This document shows positions 46,184 through 56,510 of a stretch of DNA of 64,000 nt, piece by piece (the first letter of the stretch is position 1; each line of letters opens with the position of its first letter). Below the pieces are notes generated by a model, which searched no databases, had not been told where the DNA came from, and was given only the letters and a program-made list of their open reading frames with translations. Source of the DNA: Tenebrio molitor (taxonomy: Eukaryota; Arthropoda; Insecta; Coleoptera; Tenebrionidae); contig NC_091047.1 of the NCBI RefSeq assembly GCF_963966145.1, positions 10,106,001 to 10,170,000 of the forward strand, in the 5' to 3' direction. Both the position numbers and the translations under genes were made by a program.

Positions 46184-47353
46184 ATGGCCCAAAACGCACC
46201 TCTAGTTTTACGTTTATTAGCCTCATCAGTGACTGCAGCCAACAGGGCTGGAAAAATCATAAGAGACATAATGACCAGAGGCGATTTAGGAATTGTTGAC
46301 AAGGTAGTTGACTAAATACTGTCTGGTGCAAATTTTGCATTTTTATCTGATAGGGTGTTAATGATCTTCAAACTGAAGCAGACCGTTCAGCACAACGTTG
46401 CATTATTGCCTCACTGTCTCAGCAGTATCCAGACTTAACTATAATTGGGGAAGAGGGAGCCAATAGTTATGAAGTAAGTTTAATTTTCAATTTTTATGTC
46501 AAGAGTTTTACTGTTGACTTTTGAAAACATAGAATAAATAATTTTTCATTCACAATAAAAAAATTATCTAGGTACCAAGTGACTGGATTGTAACAGATTA
46601 TGATAAGACAGTAATCTCCAAAGACTGTCCACATGAGTATTTGAGTATAACCAAGGATGATATTGTGGTATGGGTGGATCCCCTTGATGGAACATCAGAA
46701 TACACACAGGTTTGAGCATTATAAATTTTCTTCACTTGGAATTTATTTATTTTCATTAGGGTTTGTTAGAACATGTTACAGTATTGGTAGGTTTATCAAT
46801 AAAAGGAAAACCAATTGCTGGCGTTATCCATCAGCCATATTATGACTACAAAAACGGGAATTTGTTAGGACGCACTATATGGGGCCTTGTGGGAATGGGA
46901 GTAGGAGGTTTCATTCCTCAAGACCCACCTGCAGGTAAACTCATTGTAACCACTACAAGGTCACATTCAGATGGTACAGTCCAGAAAGCTCTAGAAGCAT
47001 TGAGTCCTGATGAAATTATCAGGGTGGGAGGCGCTGGCTACAAAGTACAAAATTTCCACCATTGTATTGCAGTTTTTTACAATTTGTTCCTTTAGGTTTT
47101 GATGTTGATTGAAGGTAAAGCTCACGCGTACGTATTCGCAAGCAAAGGCTGCAAAAAATGGGACACCTGTGCTCCAGAAGCTGTCTTGTTGGCTAGTGGT
47201 GGCAAACTGACAGATATGCACGGATTTCCGTATTCCTACGGGAAAGACGTTCAGCATCCCAATGTAGGGGGCGTTTTCGCTACCGTCAAAGGCTTTGACC
47301 ATGAAAAGTTACTTTCAAAGATACCACAAGAAGTGAAAGATAAATTAAAGTGA
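46184..47353 (+). CDS. BPNT1: 3'(2'),5'-bisphosphate nucleotidase 1
   Basis: Five coding exons, 46184-46303, 46354-46473, 46572-46709, 46760-47044 and 47096-47353, encode 306 residues, as in vertebrate BPNT1 (about 308). It belongs to the lithium-inhibited, Mg-dependent inositol monophosphatase superfamily and hydrolyses 3'-phosphoadenosine 5'-phosphate to AMP, clearing a by-product of sulfation. Metal ligands are visible: D50 in QTEAD, E73-E74 in GEEG, D116 to D119 in DPLDGT and D244 in WDTCAPEA. All introns are 48-98 bp and keep phase 0. Symbol given by vertebrate orthology. Confidence 0.93.
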
Positions 47354-48628
47354 TGTCTTCATGTCAAACTTCCTCTTCATTCCGTGTATAAAAATATCTT
47401 GTTATTAAAATGTTGGGGCAGTAATGAGAATCAGCTAAAACTTAGGTTGAATCTCAAGCAAGCTAATTTTTCTACCAATTTTTCTGGCAAAATTACTCTT
47501 ACATTTTTATTTAAAGAGCAGTGTATTTGTAAAAATAGTTATATATTTGTTTTAAGTGATTACTTTTACTGACATTGTCAAAATGTTTGCTTTATTTACA
47601 CAGAAAGTGGAGCTGATTCTAACAAAAAAAAAGAGAAACATTTCGTCTTGATCTAAGTTTTCCTTTTGTCAATACAGATGACCACTGTTTTCTTCTCAAG
47701 GCGTTTGAAATTTGTTTTACTGAAAACATTTTATAACTTAGCTGATTCTTCGTGTTATCCTTCACTGTTGAAATTATTTTATAATGTTAAACTGTAAAAC
47801 TAGATAATACACTGAATATGACTAGCTGCAATAGATGGTGTCTGGAACAACATTCTGATGTCTATTTTCTGAGTTAATAAAACTTTCAAAACTGATTCAT
47901 TTTTTTCAACTGACCAAATCAACCACTGTGTGAACACAGCGATTGAAATAAAATTTCAAAACGATTTACATAATTGATTCTGAAATTTTTTTACATTTTT
48001 ATAATGATTTTTTTATACACTATGTAGACTGCAATTTTGAGGAATGCTTAAAAGAATTGCAATAAACGTGTTGCCTTTTTATTTTCGCTGATAATTGTAG
48101 TAATTATTGTTCCTTAACATTTGTTGAATAGATATGATAACACTTAAATTACACAAGGTACACTTCGCAATAGCTAAATTTATCAGTAATCGCCACATAA
48201 CGTATTTTGCCGATAACTGTTACCTGTTCCAAAAACTTAAAGTTTATCGTTGTTTTTTTGCCATATTAAAAAAAAAAAAAAAACTAGTCTGAGGTGTTCA
48301 CAGCTTTGCACAATAAGTACTCTAATTTTCTGTTGAATTTCTTCCGATTTATGAAATATGTACTTTTTATTTCGATTTCCGTTCATATTATATAAAATAT
48401 TATTTATCCATAAACCAGAAACTAAATTGAAGGTTTGCAAAAAATTTGTTCACGTGAATCTCATTCCCACACATTTTGACTCCGATTTTGCATCCTTCTG
48501 TTTTTACGCGAGTTTTGGAGATGGAGAAAATGTCGGATAATCCAAATTGCGCCGTAACGTAAAAGTAATTTAATTGTATAAAACGAATTGCATTAATACC
48601 TATATCTCTTAAATAAATATTTGTGTTT
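47354..48628. other. Convergent 3' ends of BPNT1 and calypso, with a repeat
   Basis: BPNT1 3' UTR (a possible AATAAAAC signal near 47876) followed by spacer. The repeat at 48110-48310 lies here. No further gene seen. Confidence 0.5.
48110..48310 (+). repeat. Dispersed direct repeat, copy 2
   Basis: Second copy of 44270-44464 in the same orientation, with a longer A-run (about 16) near its right end. Confidence 0.8.
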
Positions 48629-50404
48629 TCATCTTCTTCTTTTCACTTTCGTTCTACCTTTCTTTCTTTTTGTCCCGCCAGTTTCGTGTTTTTTCGCAGC
48701 TTTTGTCGCTTTGGGTTGAGGTAGCGTTCCTGGCCTTTTCGGTACCAATAAATGTTGCTCCACCAAGTCCGCCAGTTTTCCTTGTTCCGCCAACATCGAC
48801 AGGAACGTACAAATAAATTCGTCGTAATTATGTGTTCTTCTGCAGTCGTCGATCTTCAAAAGAAAATAAATGTTGTACATATATATTTTTTTGTTTATTA
48901 AATAAATACCTTGTATTTATTTTGTTTATCATTTTCATCCTTCAAATTGATTTCACACATGCAGATCTCGTTCTCCAAATTTCGCAAAAGCGCCAACAGA
49001 TCTTGCGGCGCAAACGTGTGAGGTTCGAGGAGCTCAGGATGCTTCTTTTCTGCAACGACAGTGTCGCCATCGCTCGTGCGAACTCGCGCAACTCCCCCAT
49101 TACCGTTGTTTTTCTGATCTGCGCCCTCTTTCTTTACTGAAACATAAAACAGCAAACAGCAATTATTATCTTCTATTGTTATCATAATTTAATTTTTAAA
49201 ATCCAAGAAAAAGCAACATACTTGTCTTTTTGCAATTTTGTTCCTCATCGTGTTCTGTCATGCGTATTACGACGAATCTCTTCAAGTCACGTGACGAGGG
49301 ACTTGGTTGCTGCTGCTGAGCCCCCCAGTTCCACGTCTGAGTCGGTGAATTAAATGCAGAACCGATCTCCGACGACGTATCCGTGCCAGAAGTACTTGGA
49401 GCTGGTGATGTTTGAATAGTCAAGGGGGTTGCATAATCCAAGGGTCCTAAAGTAGTCACTGAACTCTTTGAAGTAAGCGTCCCTTCTTCTGAACTGGAGT
49501 GACTTTGGCCACTTCCGTGTGACACTTCCTCGTCAGTTGCATTGCTGGCATTCACGCTGCTCCCACTGTCTTCCTCTTTTTTGTCTTTCTTGACTTTCAC
49601 CAAATGTTTTAACGCGTCTAAAACGATTTGTCTGTTGGTCTTTAACATTTTTAACTTGTGATGTATGGCTAGTCGGCGGTCTGGAACTACTGCCATTAAA
49701 TTAAAACGGATCTCGCTGCATTCATCTCCAGCACTGATCGCAAGTCTGTCAGCGATGACAGCTCGAAATTTGTCAGTCCATTGATCACCTTCACTCCAAG
49801 GGCCGTGGTCGATTGGATAGGGTTTTAAGCCATCTAATTCAAAAAGGCGTCCGCTTATTGGTACAAAACTAACGAAATGGAAAGCTTCCCCGGTGAAACG
49901 ACCTGTTGACACGCCACTACTTTTATCCAGTCTTCGTTTAGCTTGAGGCATCGCGTGCGAATTATGCGCTTTGGCTAATTCGGGAGTGTTCCCGATCGCC
50001 CACCCTTTATTTTCTGGAGACATACCTCTTGTATGTGTCCTTAATCTTTCTAAGGTTGTTCCTAAGTGTAGATCAGCACAATTTAATAATACTGAAACCA
50101 GTGCATGTGTGGCACAGCTATTGGGCACCATCTGTTGAGCAAAGAATATTTCGTTAACTATCTCTTCATCTCGGACAAAAACTTCAGTCTGTTCGACGAT
50201 TTTACGTCGAGAGCGGCGCTCTTCCATCCATCGGAACAAGAAAATGAAGCCATAAACAGGGCCATCTAGAGGTTTGTGAATGTCGTAAATTTCTTCCACT
50301 TGGACTCCTTTTACTCCAAAATCTTCCAGGAGCAAAGAAAAGAGTCCCGGGTCGCTTTCCAGTTCCAACCACCCTTCAGTTAATTCTTTTATGTCGACAG
50401 GCAT
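48629..50404 (-). CDS. calypso: Calypso/BAP1 ubiquitin carboxyl-terminal hydrolase
   Basis: Three exons on the minus strand, 50404-49222, 49136-48910 and 48853-48629, encode 544 residues. The N-terminal UCH domain has the full catalytic set: Q90/Q91 in FAQQ, C97 in NSCATHA, H176 in EAFHF and D191 in FELDGLKPYP. A serine-rich, acidic linker (about 275-385) precedes the C-terminal ULD helical region (LLALLRNLENEI ... NYDEFICTFLSMLAEQGKL) and a very basic tail ending KVKRRR. With Asx, Calypso forms the PR-DUB complex that removes monoubiquitin from histone H2A; the ULD binds Asx and the basic tail contacts nucleosomes. Drosophila Calypso is shorter (about 471). Divergent from Arp6. Confidence 0.95.
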
Positions 50405-50935
50405 TTTATCTCAATCTTTTCTTCTCTGTGGGCAATATTTATTTGCTTCACGAGGTAACCGCACCGTAATTGCTTCTGTTGAGAACATCTAACTCACTAA
50501 TTTCCTTAATTTACAGAAAACAAATCGTAAACTGCCAAAATGACAGTTGTCAATATTTACCAGATGTCAATGTGACATGGCTGGTAAGGTTATCAGCCAA
50601 CTCTGTTCACAACTTCTGTATATGGCTTATGGCACTTGGCACTTAATACAAGTCATTTAAAAAATTAAGTAAATATGAACTATTAATTCAAAGTAGGAAA
50701 TTCACTTAGTTTCTGAATTTTACACTTAAATATATCTTGGGATTTCTAAAGCATAAGGTTGTCACGTTCTGTGGTTGTCACGTTGTCAGATTGTGTCAAG
50801 ATTTTGACAGTTGACAGTTACAAAACAAGTTGCAGGTGTAAACAAAAATATTATTAAAAAAGTAGTGTGTAACGTGTAAAATACGACCTATAATTTTATT
50901 TTCATTACTTCTTCTTGGTATAAGACCAAACAGTT
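50405..50935. promoter_or_regulatory. Divergent promoter region of calypso and Arp6
   Basis: About 530 bp between the calypso ATG and the first plus-strand ORF. It contains repeated GTTGTCACGTT and TGACAGTT motifs at 50757-50820. No TATA box was seen, in keeping with housekeeping genes. Confidence 0.5.
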
Positions 50936-51160
50936 ATGTCTCACTTGGATAGTTCTATGAGTGGGGAGGAGTCAGATGAACCTCCTACAGAAGTCAAAAG
51001 ATTCAGGCATGAGCCAAGAAATTACAATATAACCCGAAGATATGACAGACAAAGGCCCAGGCGATCACGCCTTGCTAGTAAAGATGCCCTTAGTTCTCAT
51101 CCAAAAGGTATTTTCATTGTAATGAAGCTGCAAATATATTCAAATGGTTGTAGAAAGTAA
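50936..51160 (+). CDS. Upstream ORF in the Arp6 leader, 74 codons
   Basis: Begins ATGTCTCACTTGGATAG and overlaps the predicted Arp6 start at 51084 in a different frame. Its first 58 codons look protein-like: an acidic SGEESDEPP stretch followed by a basic RRYDRQRPRRSRLA stretch. After the Arp6 exon-1 donor (51108) it would read intron sequence. No splice that I could find joins it in frame to Arp6. It could be a regulatory upstream ORF, a separate microprotein, or the first exon of an unseen gene. No family recognised. Confidence 0.35.
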   Translation: MSHLDSSMSGEESDEPPTEVKRFRHEPRNYNITRRYDRQRPRRSRLASKDALSSHPKGIFIVMKLQIYSNGCRK

Positions 51161-53143
51161 CTTGCAGGGATTAATTTTTGACAATGGGGCTCACACCATA
51201 AAAATCAACTATTCATTTGAAGAGGAACCAAAGTATATTAACTAGTTCATTGATATAGAAGTTCTAATATAAATAATTTTAGAATTATCCCAAATTGTAT
51301 AATGAAGGCTAAATCAGAGCGAAAGCGTTTATTTATTGGAAGCCAAATAGACGAATGTAGAGACTGTTCAGGGTTATTTTATCTCATACCTAGTGAAAGA
51401 GGTTACATCACAAAGTGGGATGTTCAGAAACCTATTTGGGATTTTGTCTTCAGTAAAAATGTTTGCCCAGTTAACAATTACCCTTTGGTCATGACCCAAC
51501 CTTTACTCAATTTTAAGTCAATACAAGATTGTATTGATGAAATTTTTTTTGAAGAATATGAAGTTAGTTCTATGTTTCGTGTTAACCCTACAGATCTTGC
51601 CATGAGGCAGTATCAACATGAAATTGGTAGTTATTAAATTTTTTATGATGTAGAATTGTAGACTTAGTGTTGTTTTTAGGGGCCAAACCTCCTTGCATCA
51701 TTTTAGACTCAGGTTACAGCTTTACTCATGTAATTCCATATTTAGGAGGTAAAAAATATCTAGAAGGAGTTAGAAGAGTAAATGTTGGGGGAAAGGTAAG
51801 GTGAAGTAATCTACTATTGTTTTTATTTAAATCAGATTGTATATTTTTATAAAAATATTTTTTTGGTGTCCATTATTAAATGCAGATTTTTTCATTCATT
51901 TGCGTTAATAAAATATGTGATTTTTGAATCGGTTCAGAAGCGTTAAAAAGTACTATAGCTTTAAAAAAAGTTTTTTATGAACGCAAATGAATGAAAAAAT
52001 CTGTGCATTAACGGATGCCAAAAAAAGTGTATGCAACTCGTTAGTAAAGTATGTTTTTCTACTCGGCGTTAAAAAAGTACTATAGCGTTAAAAAACGTTT
52101 TTTATGAACGCAGATGAATGAAAAAATCTGTGCATTATTAACGGACGCCAAAAAAAATGTATGTAACTCGTTGGTAAAGTATGTTTTTCTACTCGGCGGA
52201 TTTGCGCACTCGCTTCGCTCGTGTGGCAAATTTTCCTTCTCGTAAAAAAATTATTACTTTGCTCACTTGTTACATAAATAACTATTATTAATTAATTTAA
52301 TCACTTTTAAAAAGTATATTTTTTTACTAAAATAATTACCGCTAAACTTGAAAGTATATTAAGAAAACTCAAAATAATAAGGATCTTTATAATTAATAAT
52401 TTTAACCACAGTTTATTTAATTAAAATGAATATTTTTATAGCTTTTGACGAACCACCTGAAAGATATCATTTCTTACCGTCAGTATCATGTAATGGAAGA
52501 AACTTTTGTAATAAATCAAGTAAAGGAAGACACCTGCTATGTGTCACAAGATTTTAAGACTGATTTAAAAGTTGCCGAGCTTCCTTCAAGCAAAAATCAC
52601 ATAATCCGCAACTACGTCTTACCAGACTTCAATAACATTCGTCGAGGTTACATACAAGACCCCGATAAGAAAGATGAATTAGCCGAAAATTGTCAAATTC
52701 TCCGCTTGAATAACGAAAGATTCACAGTTCCAGAAATTTTATTCCATCCTTCAGACATCGGCATTAAAAGCATAGGAATCGCGGAAGCCGTATTTAAATC
52801 AATATTTTCATGTCCCCAAATTTATCAGAAAGACTTGGCAAAAAATATTATTTGTATTGGGGGAAGTACAAAGTTTGATGGGTTTAGAGCTCGATTGTAT
52901 AATGACATACGGTCAATGATTCCCGCTTCGTGGGAGGTGAATGTTTATCATCCAAAAGAGTAAGAAATGCAGGATATTTAGAAAACGGATTGTAATTAAA
53001 GATGTTGTAGCCCCATTTCTTACAGCTGGATGGGTGGTAAAGTTCTTTTGAAAGATCCAGATTTTAAGTCAAAGTTAGTGACAAAGCAGCAATATGACGA
53101 GTATGGGTTAACCGCTATTCAACAGAGGTTTAATGATTGGTAA
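51084..53143 (+). CDS. Arp6: Actin-related protein 6
   Basis: Seven exons: 51084-51107, 51168-51232, 51283-51626, 51680-51795, 52442-52959 and 53026-53143 account for 394 residues in six coding parts (human ACTR6 has 396). Actin-fold signatures are clear: IFDNGAHTIKI phosphate loop, DSGYSFTHVIPY second phosphate loop, LLTNHLKDIISYRQ, and GGSTKFDGF. IPNCIMKAKSERKR and QIDECRDCSG are specific to Arp6. Arp6 is a subunit of the SWR1/SRCAP-type chromatin remodeller that exchanges H2A for H2A.Z and binds HP1 in flies. The start ATG gives eight residues before the conserved loop and is the only frame-compatible choice found. The TAA stop overlaps a strong splice donor; see the exon at 53451. Only six coding parts are counted here; any 5' UTR exon is unknown. 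Confidence 0.92.
51866..52207. repeat. Foldback repeat with two tandem units, in an Arp6 intron
   Basis: Two units of about 130 bp (from about 51940 and 52069) share GTACTATAG, TTTTTTATGAACGCA, ATGAATGAAAAAATCTGTGC and TATGTTTTTCTACTCGGC. An inverted partner of the middle part lies at 51866-51908 (GTCCATTA ... TCATTCATTTGCGTTAA). The right side ends in CACTCGCTTCGCTCGTGTG, a small GC-tipped stem. Confidence 0.75.
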
Positions 53144-53450
53144 GTATGTACAACAAAACTCAATTTTTTCTTTACTCGAGATCCAACATTGCTTTTTAAA
53201 TTTATTGTTCCAAAGAATCGATGATGCCACCCCTTATCCACATTCATCGTGAATAGACTATACCACAAGCCAATAGATTTTTTATCTATGGGTTCATTGG
53301 GTTCTACTGATGCATTGACAATGATTATAACAGTTGCAATATTGTTCTATTTCTTCATTAGAGAATTTTTTTTTTTTTTTAATTTTCAGTTTGAAACCAT
53401 ATAAACCGCTGATTTTTTTTACGTTATGTGATAATCTTGATTATTTTAAG

Positions 53451-53844
53451 GTCAAAAGTGGAAGTCCACGAAGATTCGAGGTCTAAGCCCGAAGTTGGGG
53501 GCATAAGTTACATTGATCACATAAAAAAGTATGATGTTTTTGGTAAAGGAACCGTATCTGAAGAATCAAATGAAGATACAGTGAACAAAACTGAAAATAC
53601 TGACGGGACAGCATCGAATTCGCGGAAATGCGAAGAAGAAATTGACGTTTCCGGCAGGAACGAAATGGAAGAAAAGTTAGGTTCGACACCAGATAATCTG
53701 AAACAAGCCGCAGCCAATGGCGACGACAGATTTAAATCTGGGGACATTTTAAGAAATCATAAAGTAATCAAGAAAAGTACGCGAAACACTGCACCAGTTA
53801 TCTATTCAGTTAAAATTGTGTCTTCTGTTACGAAGTCAGCTTGA
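53451..53844 (+). CDS. Alternative terminal exon extending Arp6 by 130 residues
   Basis: If the donor TG|GTAAGT at 53140 is used and joined to TTTTAAG|GTCAAAAG, the frame continues for 130 codons to TGA at 53842-53844. The encoded tail is hydrophilic and acidic (EESNEDT, CEEEID, EEKLG) and has no recognised domain. Arp6 normally ends where the unspliced TAA stands, so this would be a longer isoform. The long open frame in exactly the right phase supports it. It could instead be a terminal exon of another gene, or chance. Confidence 0.45.
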
Positions 53845-53939
53845 AATATATTGTTAAAATTGTTCTGGAATCTATTTATTGTTTTTTATTCTCTACGAGT
53901 GTCAATTTATCGGATCGAATTTTTTTGTTCAGACGTACA

Positions 53940-56407
53940 TCATTTCTTTTTCTTCTTCCCCTTTTTGCCTTTCCTTCTTTTCTTCTTCTTCTTCTTTTTC
54001 TTCTCCTCGGGCAAAACAGTGTCCGGATAGAGGTTCATGTAGGCACTCTTCATCCCAACACAATCGACTTTTTTATTCTTAGCCGGGAATCTCGACATCA
54101 ATTCGTTGAGCAAGTCTTTGTCAATCTTCTTGATTTTCTTCTTTTTCAGTAATTCTTGAAACTCCGGCCAAGTGACGGGTTTATCAGGCAGCGACAGTAC
54201 AAAATGTCTGAAAAAATAATTGACACGGGGGAGTCACGATCAGCACGCACCCACCCGAAATCTTTTTTCTTTTTCTTCTTCTTGGGCTTCATAGCCAAGT
54301 ATCTGCACCGTTGGAAGAGCAGTTTGTTGATGTCTGGCCCGTAGATTTCATAATTGCTCAAAACGTGGCCGTGGGTCACCACTTTCCCCGTTTTGCGCAC
54401 TTTACTTTTCACCTACAAAGCTTCACTATGAAACGCTACTCAAAAGTGATCAATCAAACCTGAAGAAAGTCTTTGTTCACGCACATGTCCTCCAGATCTA
54501 GGTATGCTAGCTCATTTTTCGCTTTCGTGAAAAGTGTCGCCAGGAAGTAAGCTTCATCTGGAGTGTAAATGTTGTTTCCCAACCTTACCTGATTTAAAGA
54601 TTTGTTTCTTATCAAAGCTGATCGCAGCAGTCTAAGAGCTCGTTGCGTTATTCTACGCCAAGAGAATTAATGAAATTAAAAAAATACAATTTGTCTTAAT
54701 TCGCACCGGTTCCAGCTAAGATCTAAGAATTCCAACACTTTAGTCTTTCGAAGATATTTTGTTATGGGACGCATGGCCAACCCTGTACCAATTCCATTCC
54801 ACGCCAGATTTAACCACGAAATCAATTCATTCTTTTGCAAACCGTTACACAATCTCTTGTTACCTTGAAGTTCAATTAATTTATGAAGAATCAAATTGGG
54901 ACAAGGATGTTCACCAGGTCCTGTATAAAAGCCGTTCCATGACAGATCCAACTCTTCGAGTGCCTTGTTCTCTAGCAAGACTTGCTCCAAAGTCGCACCA
55001 GAATCTTCAGTTAAGTTGTTGTGACTGATATTTAATTTTTTAATCGAAGTGTTTTCTATCAGACTGGGTTGAAGAATCTTTAGACCTTTGTCGCCCAAAC
55101 TATTAAAACTTAAATCTAGTTCTTGTAAAAACTGAGTGGATGATAGTCCTTCGCATAGTCTTTCAGCTCCTGAAATGTGATCTGAACTAAATTCCTCTTA
55201 CTTCACATTCATTTGTTGTTTTTTTCTTCACGTTGAAAAAGTGTTCTTTACCTTGTTCTCCTATTCGACATTCTCTCAAGTTTAAAACTCTAATAGAATT
55301 GTTTTCACGGAGTATGTCCCCAATCAGACCTGTGGCTTCAGGAGACATCCAGTTATCTTCAAAAATTAAGTATTTAATGTTACTGTTAACTTTTAGCGCA
55401 TCAGCTATGCCTCTCATTTGTTTTAACGTTAAACCGTAGTACTGTTGGATAAATATAAAAGCGATTTGTTTATTTACTTGCTGGTAATTACCTTCAGATT
55501 TAAAGTGTCTGTCGCGAGCGAGGTGACCACTCTCGAAATGGGAACTATCGTTAGGTCTTTACACATTTTTATGTACTTGTCGCCTCCGTCAGGATCTGGC
55601 TCTTCTTCGGGTGCTGAAACAGTCTTGTTAACAAAGCAAATCTCAGCTCTTCATGTCTTTACGGATGAAATTCAGAGCTTCATCCAGTCCTGGATCTGGG
55701 AGCGGCGGGAAAAAGTTTAAAGTCAGTCTGAGATCGCTCCGAGAACATAGATATTGCTCAAGACATTTAAATGAAGGGGAGTGCTTGTTTAAAAAGTAGT
55801 CGCTCGAGAGAGTACGCAGGAGGGTCAAGTTCATGTTCATGAAGTCTTCAGGCTGAATGGATTGAGTGTCAGGTGCTGGCTCAGGTGGCAGTATTTCCGC
55901 GTCTGCTACTTGTTCGGTTTGAGTTAATCGATCGTCGTCGTCAACTGTTTGGGTCTCAAATACTTTCTTCAGCTGTTCGAATTTTTTTGCCTGTTCTGCA
56001 CTTTCTTCATCTTCCTTTTGCGCTTCTTCCTCGGCGTCTTCAGCGTCCTGTACTTCTTCAGTCGGAAGTTGCTGATCAGCCTTTAATTCTTCAACTTGTT
56101 CCTCTGTTTTGGTTTCTTCATGTTGACTTCTCTTTTCTTCTTCGTGCTGACTTCTCTTCTCTTCTTCATGTTGACTTCTTTTCTCTTCTTCGTGCTGACT
56201 TCTCTTCTCTTCTTCCTGTTGACTTCTCTTTTCTTCTTGTTCACTCTTCTTTTCCTCTTCCTGTTGATTCTCTTTGCTCTCAACTACTTCACCTGGTGCT
56301 TGCTCGTCAGTTGTTTGACCGACCTGAGGCTCTTCGTCGGGTTTGTTTTCATTTCCAGGCGCTGCATCCCCTCCAAAATCTACTTTCCTAATTTTTGAGC
56401 TTGACAT
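53940..56407 (-). CDS. Leucine-rich repeat protein, LRRC74-like
   Basis: Seven exons on the minus strand: 56407-55663, 55613-55492, 55441-55252, 55169-54707, 54652-54460, 54412-54255 and 54207-53940, in all 712 residues. The first about 190 residues are acidic and repetitive, with tandem SQHEEEKR units (56090-56250). The middle has ribonuclease-inhibitor-type LRRs (VLNLRECRIGEQG, LQELDLSFNSLGDKG, LEELDLSWNGF, LEFLDLSWNR). The C-terminus includes YEIYGPD, a lysine run, and a lysine-rich end. This resembles LRRC74/LRRC34-type proteins, often ciliary or testis-associated; the exact orthologue is uncertain. The start lies only 104 bp past the CLP1 stop on the same strand. Converges with Arp6. Confidence 0.8.
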
Positions 56408-56510
56408 GTTAAAAAAAATATGACAGATTTATTAAAATATTAATTTATTATTTAGACGCTATCACAGGTTGAATTATATAAAGATAGAAATACAAAAGTC
56501 CCTAAACTAA

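Noticed and set aside
53879..54152. Plus-strand frames downstream of Arp6 rich in S, F and L
   Set aside because: They are the complement of the lysine-rich C-terminus of the minus-strand LRR gene.
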